A DNA stretch of 64,000 nt from Marsupella aquatica (lineage: Eukaryota; Marchantiophyta), in NCBI GenBank assembly GCA_973895155.1, contig OZ316892.1, positions 28,458,001 through 28,522,000 of the forward strand, written 5' to 3'. How positions within the stretch are numbered: position 1 is the stretch's first letter; every line of letters starts with the position of its first letter. The position numbers were made by a program, and so were the translations under genes. The notes below the pieces were generated by a model. The model did no database searches. It was given only the letters and a program-made list of their open reading frames with translations, and was not told the DNA's origin. Positions 53,395 through 64,000 of the stretch are shown one piece after another.

Positions 53395-53777
53395 GTTCGA
53401 GATGCTCGTACTAACCATACTCTCCAGGCGCTCATCGTGCAAGTCCTCGTAGGGTAGTGGTGCCTGGTGACCTATTCTGGTGCGAATCCTACAAGGACCT
53501 TTGTTTGCTGCACCGCTGAGCTACGACTGATGGAGTACATTTTGTGAAAGCAGTAGATGATTTCCGAACGAAAGAATAGAGAACGGTGCATGATCTCAAT
53601 TTCATGCGTTTACCATACAATTTGAAGGCATTTGGTTCCTCTGAACAGCAGCCATGCGGAGGATAAATCTTAAAGTTGAGACTTAATTCCAGGGCCATTG
53701 GCAGGGTTTAGATTCGAAGCACCAGATTGTGAAAGCAAGCACCTTACGAGGGCTTCCACTTCCCCCTCGAGCTAGCG
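53395..53777 (+). promoter_or_regulatory. Shared HNL upstream module (gene C)
   Basis: A shorter version of the block found before A and B ('GCACCGCTGAGCTACGA', 'GATGATTTCCGAACGA', 'ACGGTGCATGATC'), followed by the same leader into the ATG. Confidence 0.55.
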
Positions 53778-56700
53778 ATGGATCTACTCCATCGGATTGT
53801 TCTCCCTGTTGCCATAGCTTGGACCCAGGTGGCCAGAGAGAATACAGTCCATGTCCCACTTGTTGTCTCCTGTGTTCTGGTCAGCAGTGCTTTGCTTGGG
53901 TTCCTAGTACGAGGTCGTCGGAACAATTCTGGGCCGTCAGGAGTCAAAGAAGATATTGTTGAGGTAGTTTCTCTCCTCTCACTGCACACTCTCCAATGTA
54001 TAGTGGCCTTCGTCAAACTTCGCCCGGTTGGGTATGTCTATTTGTATAGCTTCTGGAGAGTAAACTTTGCGATGCCATAACATTTGCTCTTCCGGAATGA
54101 TGAATGGCTCGAATTTCCTGGCACCTGTCCCGCCTAGAATGACTTAGGTGTAACAGAGTTAAATACAATCCGTCGCCTTACTGTCTTTGTGATTGGTTGT
54201 CTTCAGGTGATAAATGACTCCATAATCGAGTTGCACAAGCCATCGGGGATTCCTAGCGTGCAAGTCTTATTCTTCCATGGGCTCCCATTTGAGAAGTCCT
54301 CGAGGGTGCACTTAACGACATGGGAGTGCGGGGATGGATCCTACAATCTTTGGCCCCAAACCTGGTTGGTGGAAGAGGTTCCGGGCGCTCATGTGTTCGT
54401 TGTTCGGTACAGCCAGGGCCTGAGCAAAGATTCTCGGAAGACGGTTGACATGAAAATTATTGGGGAAAACCTGCTCTCAGATCTGATGCAAGGAAACATT
54501 GGGCAGGTGCAAGGTTGCCCAGTTGTGTTGGTAGGCCACTCTGTGGGCGGGCTGGTAATCAAGCAATTATGCTCCGAAGCACATGAGACACTCAGTCTGA
54601 CTCGGGACTCCAGCAATGGCAGGGCTAGGGTTCAACTTGAGAACTTTCTAAATAGAATTAGAGGGATTTTTTACTACGCCACACCTCACCATGGTATTCC
54701 TCACATTGTTAAAGCAACCGACCTCCTGGATAGCCCCTTGTTCAAGTACTTTCACACCCTAAGTACTCAGGCGGAGCGGCTAAACTTCAATTTCAGTCGT
54801 TTGCGTATCCAAAATTCGAAATGGCAAATTAAAGGACTCGCAGAAAATCTTCCAGTAAACTCGGTACAACTGCAATTACCTCCTTATCTGTTTGTTGCCA
54901 TGCTATCTTTCCTTGTGTTGAGTAAAATAGAATGAGTCTTTCGCATGAAGTCTGACAAGTATTTGATCCATGAAACGATGATCCTGCTACTAGTTCATAC
55001 ACTCAAACCTGCGATGCTTAGCGTATTTCGGAAGGGAGTTATCTGATTATTTTGTGCGATTAACCTTGTTTACACTTTAAAAATTTATATCGGTATGCAA
55101 AGAGCCTGTCAAATTTGCCGATAGATTTTTATTGCGTTGGCTTGCTCAAACATCAAGATCAGTCTGATAAAGTATGAGATTGAGATTTTGTTGCCGGTGA
55201 GGAATCGTCTCAACGGTTCACAAAAGACTAAGTGGATTGTGTTGTTTTTGTTTCTTGGCAGGGTGTGTTTCGAGATATTGTTGTCGTCCCAGAAGCAGCT
55301 GCCAGGGAAGGAGAGTTGAATGTGGAGATAGCAGACCACTTCTCCATATCGAAACCGCCATCTAAAACCTCAAGAAGGTTCAATGCCGTGACAGGACTTA
55401 TTCACAACGTATTGGCCAACACAAAGGTACAAGAGGCTGAACGAGTTTTGTTTGTTCAGATCATTAACTGAACTACCACTTCAAGTGCGACATTTCCATC
55501 TATTGCAGAGACTGTTAGCTTCTATCCAAACTTCCATGGACATGCTTAGGTCTAAGAGTTGCTCATGACATTGTTGTTGAAATTTCAGGAAGATGCTTGC
55601 CCCAGAAATTTGCAGTTTGTCCCCGAGATAATTCAGGGAATTAATTCTCCATTACAAGACGTCAAAGAGAGGCTGAAGACTGTGACAAGTTTGTGCCTGA
55701 CTGGGATGGGAGGATTAGGAAAGAGTACACTTGCCAAGATAGTCTTCAACAAGCTGGCCGCAAAATTTGAGTACACTTGTTTTGTATCTGATGTCAAGCT
55801 CATCAAAGGAAATGAGGAAGCTTTGAAGGAAGAAGTTTGGAAACGTATGTACCACAATGGTAAGAAAGTTGAAAGAGAAAGCGATTGGTCTAACTTACGG
55901 GGGACAGAATTACTTCTCGTGTTAGATGACATATCAACCGAGCGAGATACAAATGTTTTGTCCGAGATAGCTAATGGTTCCTCTTTGGTATCCCGGTTCT
56001 TGGCAACTTCTCGTGACCATCGTCTTCTTGACAACACATATGAAGTGCCTCTCCTCAATGCAGATTATGCTCAACAGCTGTTTGTGAGCCGTGCATTTCC
56101 AAACCAAGTTACGCCTCCTGGTACGTTGGCAAGTCTTGTGGAACAAGTTGTGAAAAAATGTGAAGGGTTGCCTTTAACATTAGAAGTTGTTGGACAATAT
56201 TTGAGAGGGAGACATCAGGAAGAGGATTGGAAGCAAGCTCTACATGCGCTTGGCAAAGCAGAGGCTGTGACTGGTCTGAACGAGAGTTTGTGGGAAAAGT
56301 TGAGGCTTAGCTACAATGGTCTTGAAAAGGATGAGAAGCAAATATTTTTAGATGCAACGACATTCTTTGGTATTGACAACCGATTATCCCGTCAGTGGAC
56401 TCTGCGTGAAGCCAAAATAGCATGGAGGGAAGCTTATCATGTGAGTGAGAATCTTCTTTGGCGAACCTTGGTGGAGAGGTCCCTTGTCTACGATGTGAAA
56501 GAAGATCGGTTCATTGAGGTGCATGAACAGCTCCGAAGTTTGGGACAAAAGATAGCATTAGAGTCCAATGACAAGCGCAGGGTGTGGGAGACGCCCAAAG
56601 GTTTCGACTTGCTACAAAGCCCCAATGAATCAGAAAAACAGGTAAAGTCTCTGTCGGTGACATCAAGATTCCTTTCTCATGCACTAATACTTGCGCTTGT

Positions 56701-59063
56701 TCTATGAATACTCTAGCTTTCAAAATTTGTAAGAGTCATAGTTTACAGCTTCAGAAGTACTTAAGAAAGAAAGTAGGTGGATTTGTTATTTTTATTTTTC
56801 TGAAGCGTCTCCATTTGGAACCTGAAAGAAATGATTTGGTTAGAACTTTGATGCTGTTGATGCAAAAGGGTAGAACTTATATTCCTTGTGGTTGGGGCAG
56901 CAGTGGTTTGTAGGAGTGTTAGTTTAGAGGTGTACAAGTATTTTAGAACGAAATTGGGTCGATTTGTTCATTTTTCTCTTTGCTTCATTGTCCCAATTCT
57001 GGAATCTCAATCAAATGATTGGCTTGAACTGATTGTTGTTGTTGATGCAAGGGTAGAACATACATTCCTTGCGGGTGTGGCCCCTCGGGTCGGATAATGT
57101 GGATGAAATACACGTTGCAAGCCCCAATCTTCCGCAACTCAAGAATATGCTGTACTTGCAAGCCCGCGTACCTTTTGTTATTGAATCGAATCTGGAACAT
57201 AAGTGGTTTCCAAGAAATCTTGTCCTACTCGACTGCAGAGGGCTCCAATTGTTTGACCCCGCTCGCCAAAGCCGTTTGGTCATTCTGGCACTGAAAGACA
57301 TCTATGCCGAGCATCTGCCCAAGTGTATTCGACGGTTATCAGGTCTTCGAGACTTCCGCCTTTCGAATGCTCCAAACCTGCTCAGCTTACCGGGTGACAT
57401 TGGCCAGTTGTCCCAATTGGAGAGTCTCACGTTGCACAACTGTACCAGTCTCGAGACCTTGCCTGACACATTCGTCCAATTGTCAAACTTGAAGGACCTG
57501 ACGCTCTCTGGCTGTACCTTTTTACGTACGCTTCCCAAATCCTTTGGAAACCTTTTCGCACTACGCCGTGTTAATATAATATCTTGCAGTGAATTGCAGA
57601 CCTTGCCTGAATCCTTCGGGCAACTCTGTGTGTTGACTCACCTTGAAATCCGAGATTGCGACGAATTTCACTCCCTTCCTGAATCTTTCGGGGCTCTTTC
57701 TGCGTTAGTCGAGCTGAGGTTCGCTTATTGTCACAAGCTCGAATCACTACCTGATTCATTTGGAAATCTAGCAGCACTTAGCCATCTTGAGTTCTGGGCG
57801 TGTGCTTTTCAAAGCCTGCCTGAGTCCTTTGGAAATCTCATCACACTAAGCCATGTAACCTTCGATGAATGTATAAGTCTTCAGTGTCTCCCCGAGACCT
57901 TGGGCCAATTGGCGAAGCTCGAGTATTTGAAGATCTCAAAGGCTTCCGAGGTGGAGAGGCTACCCAATTCCTTGGCAGAACTGAATGGTCTTCGTCATTT
58001 GATTATTGATTCTACATCTATCAAGAGCATTCCTGACTATATGAGGACTCTACCGTCGTTGCAAACTCTGGAGCTCCGGCAACTTCCCTACGTGAAGGAA
58101 TTGCCTCCTTGGCTAGGAGAAACTGGTCAGAACTCTCTAGCATGCTCAGAAAAGATATTCCAGGTTCGGGAGCAACAAGTCTCTTTAATTGGAGATAAAT
58201 GGTTGCAAAGAGAATCAGAAGTTGTAATTGTTGTCCACGCGAGATTTATGAAGAAGGTGATGCAATCTGACTATTCAGGAGCCTTGGCTGCTTTTTCGAT
58301 AAGCAATCTTCGAGTGTCCCTTCACCAGGGGTTCGTCCTGCAAGAGAAGGGCATCGCGAAACGTATGATGGGTAATCTGCCTGGAGCAGTAGAAGACCTT
58401 ACCGCCGCTTTGGAAATTTTTTCCAAGATAGAGGATGGGGCCTGCCAGATGTATGATTGCTTTAAGCACAGGGGTTACGTGAATTTCTTAATGGGAACTC
58501 TAGAGAGTGCAGAAAACGACGGTACGATGGCTCTGAAGTCGCAGCTTGAATGCCGCGAAAATCAGTTTCTAGATTTGAGTCCAACTCTGGGCGAGGAACA
58601 AGTGACGTATATGCATTTCAAACTGGAGGGACGGAAAGAAATGTACAAGCAATCTATAACCTCATTGCATGATCAAGTAGTGCAGAAGGTGACGGCGTCA
58701 GGTGCTGGAGAAGATGACTTCCGAAGTGCCTTGGCAAGCTTCGACATCATAAATTTAACAATGTTAACCTATCGTGAACGGTCATTCTTTTTAAAAGAGC
58801 GGGGCATTCTGAAACGATTGGCGGGCGATTTGGGAGGAGCTCTCGAAGACCTGACAGCAGCCTTGGAAATGGGGACAGGACAACATACATATGAGTGCGT
58901 GAAGCACCGCGGTTTTGTCAAATACTTACTTGACGATATAGAGGGAGCGCGAGAGGACGCCGAGAGAGCTTGGAGAATGAGTCATCAAGACGTTGACAGA
59001 GATCGGAAATGGCTTGGACGAACTGCCGTGAGCTATTTGGGATTCAACTTTCCATGGTTGTGA
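53778..59063 (+). CDS. HNL-C: membrane-segment/hydrolase/NB-ARC/LRR/TPR receptor
   Basis: Exons 53778-53963, 54207-54863, 55262-55426, 55589-56641 and 57057-59063, phase 0 throughout, giving about 1355 residues. It has the same order of parts as A and B: two hydrophobic segments, hydrolase (GHSVGG, Ser174), NB-ARC (GMGGLGKST, LLLVLDDIS, VHEQLRSLGQ), LRRs and TPR-like units. Exon 4 has a five-residue insertion relative to HNL-B around IDNRLSRQW. The last codons (FNFPWL) and all the 3' flank differ from the paralogues, because the shared ending is replaced at about 59045. The reading frame is otherwise intact. Confidence 0.9.
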
Positions 59064-59160
59064 ATGGAATAATCCACTTTGAGCTATTTGGGATTCAAGT
59101 TTAGGGTTTAGGGTTTAGGGTTTAGTGGATTATTCCATGACTGGAATAATCCACTTTCCA
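59028..59160. repeat. Breakpoint with short telomere-like tract and inverted repeat
   Basis: GAGCTATTTGGGATTCAA occurs twice (about 59031 and 59081). Three TTTAGGG units plus TTTAG follow at 59100-59125. TGGAATAATCCACTTT (about 59073 and 59140) and its inverse GTGGATTATTCCA flank them. Confidence 0.8.
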
Positions 59161-61558
59161 GTAGTCAAGGGGATTCACAATAATCATTTGGTCCTCATTA
59201 TACTCTCCTGATGCTTTACGCAGTCCAGTTGTTCCCTTCTCATGAGCCTTCCTTGATCTTTCACTAAGTTGATGGGGTCCCTTTGAACAGATGATGCTCA
59301 CAAAGGTCATTAGTTTTTCATCTCTTTGTGCTGCCGAGATCATTCAACAATGCCACTTAGAACCTTCCCCTTGGGTATTCATTGAGGACCAGCCAACAAG
59401 TGGTCGCCTTGATATGGGTTCAAACTACGCGACATGCCGAGCCCGTTGAGACCCGGAGAAGATTAGAACTGCAGCATCTTGTCGCAAGACATCCACATCT
59501 CAATCACCATACGAACGACTATCTACGATACAGGACAGAAAATCTGATTCGGAGGGAGTGGACGGGACTGCATGGTTTGACACGGAGGACCGTATCACAT
59601 GAAAGCAATCATCGGATCACACTAGAGAATGCAATCATGCCAAGCTTCAAGCAATAGATTCGCCAAAGAAACTAAGGAGATGGAGGTGTTTCAGAACTGA
59701 TATGAATGACGCACAGCTGATAACGCCTAATGCCCTTCTTCAGTAGATAGCCACTATTGTTCAGGATTTCAGTAAAGGGTTCGAGATTTTTCCTTTTCAG
59801 CTCAATGTCGTCGGCCATGCGATACAATTTGTACATGACAAATCGACTAGAAAGTTAAAAAGCAATGGAAGCACTGACAGGCCTCAAGGTACACTGACAT
59901 CCCTCAAGGCACAGGGAGATATCAGTTGTCACCAATGTACCGAACCGCCCAATCAAGCTGTGATATGTGTAATCTAAATAGCCACAAGAATTGCTCATAA
60001 ATTTTGTTTAGGGGCAATTTATGATATTGGCAGTTGTAATGTCATCCGTACTTCTCAGAACGATTGGGATCACATGAACGTGATGACTACTTTCAAGTGC
60101 TTCAGAGCCCGGATGGAATCTGGATAATTGAAAAGCCGGACTGCTTCCCTTCTAGGGTACACATAACTGTATTCGAGAAGAACAACATCCGAAGCAGGAC
60201 CCAAGTTCCACATATTCAATTAGTTATTGTACCAACAGGACTTCCGTGGCCAAAAGCAACATACGACAGAGCAATTTAGACACTTACAAAAACACACTCG
60301 TAGAGGAATCACAAGACCGACTGAGGTGTAGAAAGCACTCGACTCGTAAGCTGCAGCACTCAGACAAGAAACCGCATCTTGGGGTGTCTCCAGCAAGCTT
60401 CTGTGTCTGTAATAGAGCATATGTACCACCTTAAAGGCTGACCTGCATTTGAGGTTGAAGATTAGATCGAAACTTCCAGCTAGCTACGGATGACCTCCAC
60501 AGCGGTCCTGTTAAATGATCTCAAAACACGTTTCGAGAGTCATTCTCTAGAATTCAATTCCCTGTAGCACATCTAGTGACCTCATCTCATGAGATTTACA
60601 ATGAATTGAATTTGAACTGAACTGAACTGAACCGATTTCCTTCCTAGGAACCCCGAGAAGGGAAAAAAGGACAGACAATATAAGAAGGCAAACGAGCTTG
60701 CCCGAAGAAACAGAATAATAAGATGCAGTTAGAAAGCCAAGAGCACATGTGCAGAAGTGGCCTGCTAACGAGCTGTGAAAAACAGTTCTTAGAATTGCGT
60801 AGACAACGTCAGTTGTGCTCCACAGAACGAGACTTCGAATAATTAACTTCCGGTCAGAGGTGTTGGACTTACCAACAAATCACCGGTTCGGTTCTCGGCA
60901 AGCCAATGAAACAGATTTCAAAAAGGAAAAATCAAAAAACAAAGTAGTGAACATCTACCTGAGGGAGCAGCTGTTGGCCTTGGAAGAGAGCGGCTGAGGG
61001 CTTCAGAAAGCAGCACCCTGCGATCCAAATCCACATACGGGTCGCCCCAGGAAATACTCTGCCCCCTCCTACACTGCTTCGGAACCTCCTCCATTATGCT
61101 GCCTCCATGCTTGCCATTGGTGGTGATTCAAGTCGCTAACCAGTACCACAACTTCCGCCATCATATCGATCGGGGTTTGGACAGTTTCAAAATGTGTGGA
61201 ACTTTACCAAATATCTCTACACCACTCAATTTGTAATTACTGCTTCTAAAATTCGCATAAAATCACCACATCAAACAAGTCATGGAAATTCAGATTCCTC
61301 TCTTCGTCAGACAGTTCTACCCATCATCATCACAGATCGAAAGAGCTCTGGGTTGGGAGTGCTGGACTTCGCATCTCCTCATGTCTGCTCTGAAAATTCA
61401 TTCATGGTTCCGCTTCGCTGCAGCTGAGGTCCAGATACAGATCTTCCCTCTGACTGAAGAAGGAATGCTGGCTCATCTTCATCAGTCAGCCCACCAATTA
61501 AATGGTCGGGTGAGTTTTGTCAATAAATATTAACTCATCCAAGTCTCCTGTCATCTAG
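59161..61558. other. Intergenic, no gene seen
   Basis: Short frames at 59382-59657, 60064-60279 and 61194-61533 have no recognisable domains. None of the HNL 3' flank is present. Confidence 0.45.
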
Positions 61559-61632
61559 GTCTGGTTGGTGTAGTTGGTCATCACGCTAGTCTCACACACT
61601 AGAGGTCCGCGGTTCGAGCCCGCGATCAGACA
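61559..61632 (+). tRNA. tRNA-Val (anticodon CAC)
   Basis: The 5' GTCTGGT pairs with the 3' ATCAGAC over seven positions, with one G-U. The D-arm begins GTGTAGTTGG. The anticodon stem CTAGT/ACTAG encloses CTCACAC, placing CAC at 34-36, which reads GTG. The T-arm is CGCGG-TTCGAGC-CCGCG. The discriminator is A and there is no intron. It reads valine codons in cytosolic translation. A T-run downstream (about 61659) could end transcription by RNA polymerase III. Confidence 0.95.
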
Positions 61633-63640
61633 ACACAATTCAGGTTGAATAAATAATTTTTTTCACACCTGTAAAGGTGGGTTTTGGGTTTGTTGACATG
61701 GCTTTGCAATTTGGGTTCCAAGGCAAGTCATATTTTCCCCTTTTTCAGACCGTTTTGCAGTTTTCTGCACTCTTTTATAAAAGTTCATTACAGGCTGCCA
61801 AGAAACAAAGGGCGCCCAGCCAGGAGACAGAATCTGAGAGGCAAAAGACCCAATCAAAGGGAGACAGCCAAAAAGCCCCAAGGAGCCTGGCCCAACAAAA
61901 GCCAGGAACAAAAAGCCTGAAACCTACCTATTGGCAAACTGAAAGGGCCTGGTAGAGTAACGTGTGAATTGCAAAGGAGGGTCAAGCAAAAGGACTACAG
62001 GCCCTAAAACCTATGTTTTGAGATCTAGATTAGACAACAAAAGATAGGTGCAAACTCTATACAGTGTATTGTAGGGACATGGTCCAGCGACACTTGTTGA
62101 TAACTATCAAGCTTTTGTGGTGGTGTATATATTGGTGCACTTTATCAATTGGGTTTTATGGCAGGTATTGTCCCAGGAGGCATGATGAGCTCTGCAGCAA
62201 CTGAACAACTGCAAGGTCACCAATGTTACACTTATCCACTTACAAACCAAGCACTCTGGGAAACACTAAAAGTAAACATGATACAAGAAGAAGTACCCAT
62301 TTTCCTCCAAAATCCAAAGTGAGTATTATTACTGAAGAGATCATGTACTTTTAGTCAAGCTCTGTTTAAATGTTCATCCCAGGCTTCTTCCTGAGAGTGT
62401 GCACTTAGGGTGGCTTGATGAGACAATGGGGACCCTTCTTTCTTTCTATTCCCTTTGAGAATAGATCTGGAAAGTATGATGAGTGGAATTGCTATGGTTG
62501 GCTTCACATGAACTCAGGGCCCATCCAGATATTGTACATGTGGATCCTACATGGAAAGAACCGGGCCCAAGGAAATCCTGATGTGGAGTTTTTATTTTGG
62601 ATAGAATCCTAAACCACCTCAAGAAGTGGTCCAAACATTTCCCAACTTTGGCTCCCTCATTCAAGGGATTTGCATTTATTGAACTTCAATTGAAAAGAAT
62701 TGGTCTGGAGTCCATCTTTAGAACAAAACTAGAGTACCTCCAATTTTCTCTCACAAAAAAAAGTCATAAGTATGCATTTATTGAACTTTGTTTCAAATGA
62801 GATTGGGGTAGAGTCTATCCTTAGAAAAAAAGTCACAAGTGCCCATTTTATTGAATCTCATTTCAAAAGATTTCTGGTCTAAAGTTTATCTTTAAAACAA
62901 AAGGTTTGGCATCATATCCAATGTAGTCTAGATTCAGAGAGGTTTGGCATCATATCCAATGTAAGGAGGCAATTAGACAAGCTAGAATGTGGTGCTATGG
63001 ATGCCAGCGGGCAACATGGAAGGACACTGATGTGTGGCACTCACAATGCTACCTATAGGGATCACTGCATTGTTAGAGATCCATCTACATGATTAGTTCC
63101 TGGACTCATGTCATGTCTGTTTTTAGGTGCTTGACCCTGATCCACTCCTAGCCCAAGGTTATGAACTGGTGATCCCACTGGATGGTTCGCGGCACTGAGG
63201 TACTCTCGGATGTCATGTGCTCTAGCCCCTTGGAGTTGTTTTTCTCTGGGCCTGCTGGTCTTCAACAGGGGTGGTCATCAGAGTACACTTACCTTTACCT
63301 TCTACAAAATTAAAGTTTTAATTTAAAAATAAATTGAACTATTTAGAATAAAAAGAGTGGGCCCTCCGATTTGCTTTTGTGAAAGGTAAAAATGACAAGT
63401 GCCCAAATTCTTGTGATGACACCCTTCGAGAGAGTAAACTGTAAACAACCATTGAGACCCAGCTTCCTGCTATGGTAGCTCACACCCAATTTCTTCACCA
63501 GTGCCGATCCAGTCTACCGACAGAGGTCTCGATGATTGTTTAATTGGAAAAAATTCTTCCCGAGGTCAAACAAGAATGAGGTCTCGATGCTTGGTCCTAC
63601 ACCTATGTCGGTCAATTGAAACTGTCGTGCATTGCAGTAA
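61633..63640. other. Intergenic DNA with diverged repeats
   Basis: At 62665-62900 three diverged copies of a segment of about 100 bp occur ('TTATTGAACTT...GGTCT.GAGTCCATC.TTAGAA'). 'GAGGTTTGGCATCATATCC' is doubled near 62904 and 62939. No gene is supported. Confidence 0.5.
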
Positions 63641-63649
63641 GCTTAGGGC

Positions 63650-64000
63650 AATTCAGTGGTTCTCGTGAGCTCGAGAGGACCTCACTTGGCAGGTGCGTTT
63701 GATGCTCTAATAACTATGGATCCGGAGTTGCTACTCACTGAATTTGTGGAGCTTTCTTGTGAGTTGTTGCAGTTAGATTTGTTGATGCCTGGAAGCAATT
63801 TTTGAAAGTTGAAATGTTCACAGATTTGTGATTTCAGGTCCCAGTGCAGTGCTAAGGCGAGGCTTTGGCTCTCCAACGATCTCCCTAGTCCATGAGGTGC
63901 TCTACCTGCCCACTTTACAAAATCTTGCCGGGGAATTGAACTTTTCGGTTCTTCGGTAGGCGCAAGTTAATGGTTGTCCAATTTTGCAGATCGGTGTATT
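63650..64000 (+). promoter_or_regulatory. Further copy of the HNL upstream module at the window edge
   Basis: 'AGGCGAGGCTTTGG' and 'GGCGCAAGTTAATGGTTG...AATTTTGCAGATC.GTG' match blocks upstream of HNL-A (29848) and HNL-B (44880-44950) in the same order and strand. In B the start codon lies about 420 bp past the last matching point, so a further HNL gene probably begins just beyond the window. Confidence 0.55.

Noticed and set aside
59100-59125. Chromosome end
   Set aside because: Only 3.7 TTTAGGG units, with ordinary sequence and a tRNA gene beyond. It is an internal tract.

Overview
This is a nuclear plant sequence. It has spliced genes with short GT-AG introns, plant-type LTR retrotransposons, a hAT transposase, a plant-type tRNA-Val gene and a short TTTAGGG tract. 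Three genes join an alpha/beta-hydrolase domain to NB-ARC and LRR domains. This class (HNL) was described from liverworts and is otherwise reported from seed-free plants, so a bryophyte, perhaps a liverwort, is the best guess. The species cannot be fixed from the window.

Layout: (1) 0-5 kb: a small unrecognised minus-strand gene with a TATA box, then a decayed Ty1/copia 5' half (LTR, primer-binding site, gag, protease). (2) 5-8.5 kb: repeat-rich DNA with no convincing gene. (3) 8.5-20.0 kb: what looks like one very large hAT-type DNA transposon with similar inverted ends, mirror-image GC-rich subterminal blocks and three inverted hairpin repeats at each end. It holds a BED/hAT transposase on the plus strand. 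Facing it on the minus strand are an apparently intact protein kinase and a coiled-coil RING-finger protein. (4) 20-28 kb: a minus-strand SET-domain methyltransferase-like gene and a plus-strand F-box gene. (5) 27.4-64 kb: a tandem cluster of HNL immune-receptor-like genes. It comprises a 3' relic (27.4 kb), HNL-A (30.3-35.3 kb), HNL-B (45.4-50.5 kb), HNL-C (53.8-59.1 kb) and, at the right edge, another copy of the upstream module that precedes these genes, which suggests a further gene just outside. A young copia element (35.6-42.5 kb, LTRs differing at 2 of 252 positions) lies between A and B and itself carries a 1.95-kb insertion. A tRNA-Val(CAC) gene lies at 61.6 kb.

The HNL genes share five coding exons, all with phase-0 introns. 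Exon 1 encodes two hydrophobic segments, exons 2-3 the hydrolase, exon 4 the NB-ARC and exon 5 the LRRs plus four TPR-like units. The expected role is membrane-associated intracellular immune sensing, inferred from family membership. The two most unusual items are the cargo-carrying hAT element with its hairpin arrays, whose stems differ in sequence but still pair, and the membrane-segment/hydrolase/NB-ARC/LRR/TPR architecture.
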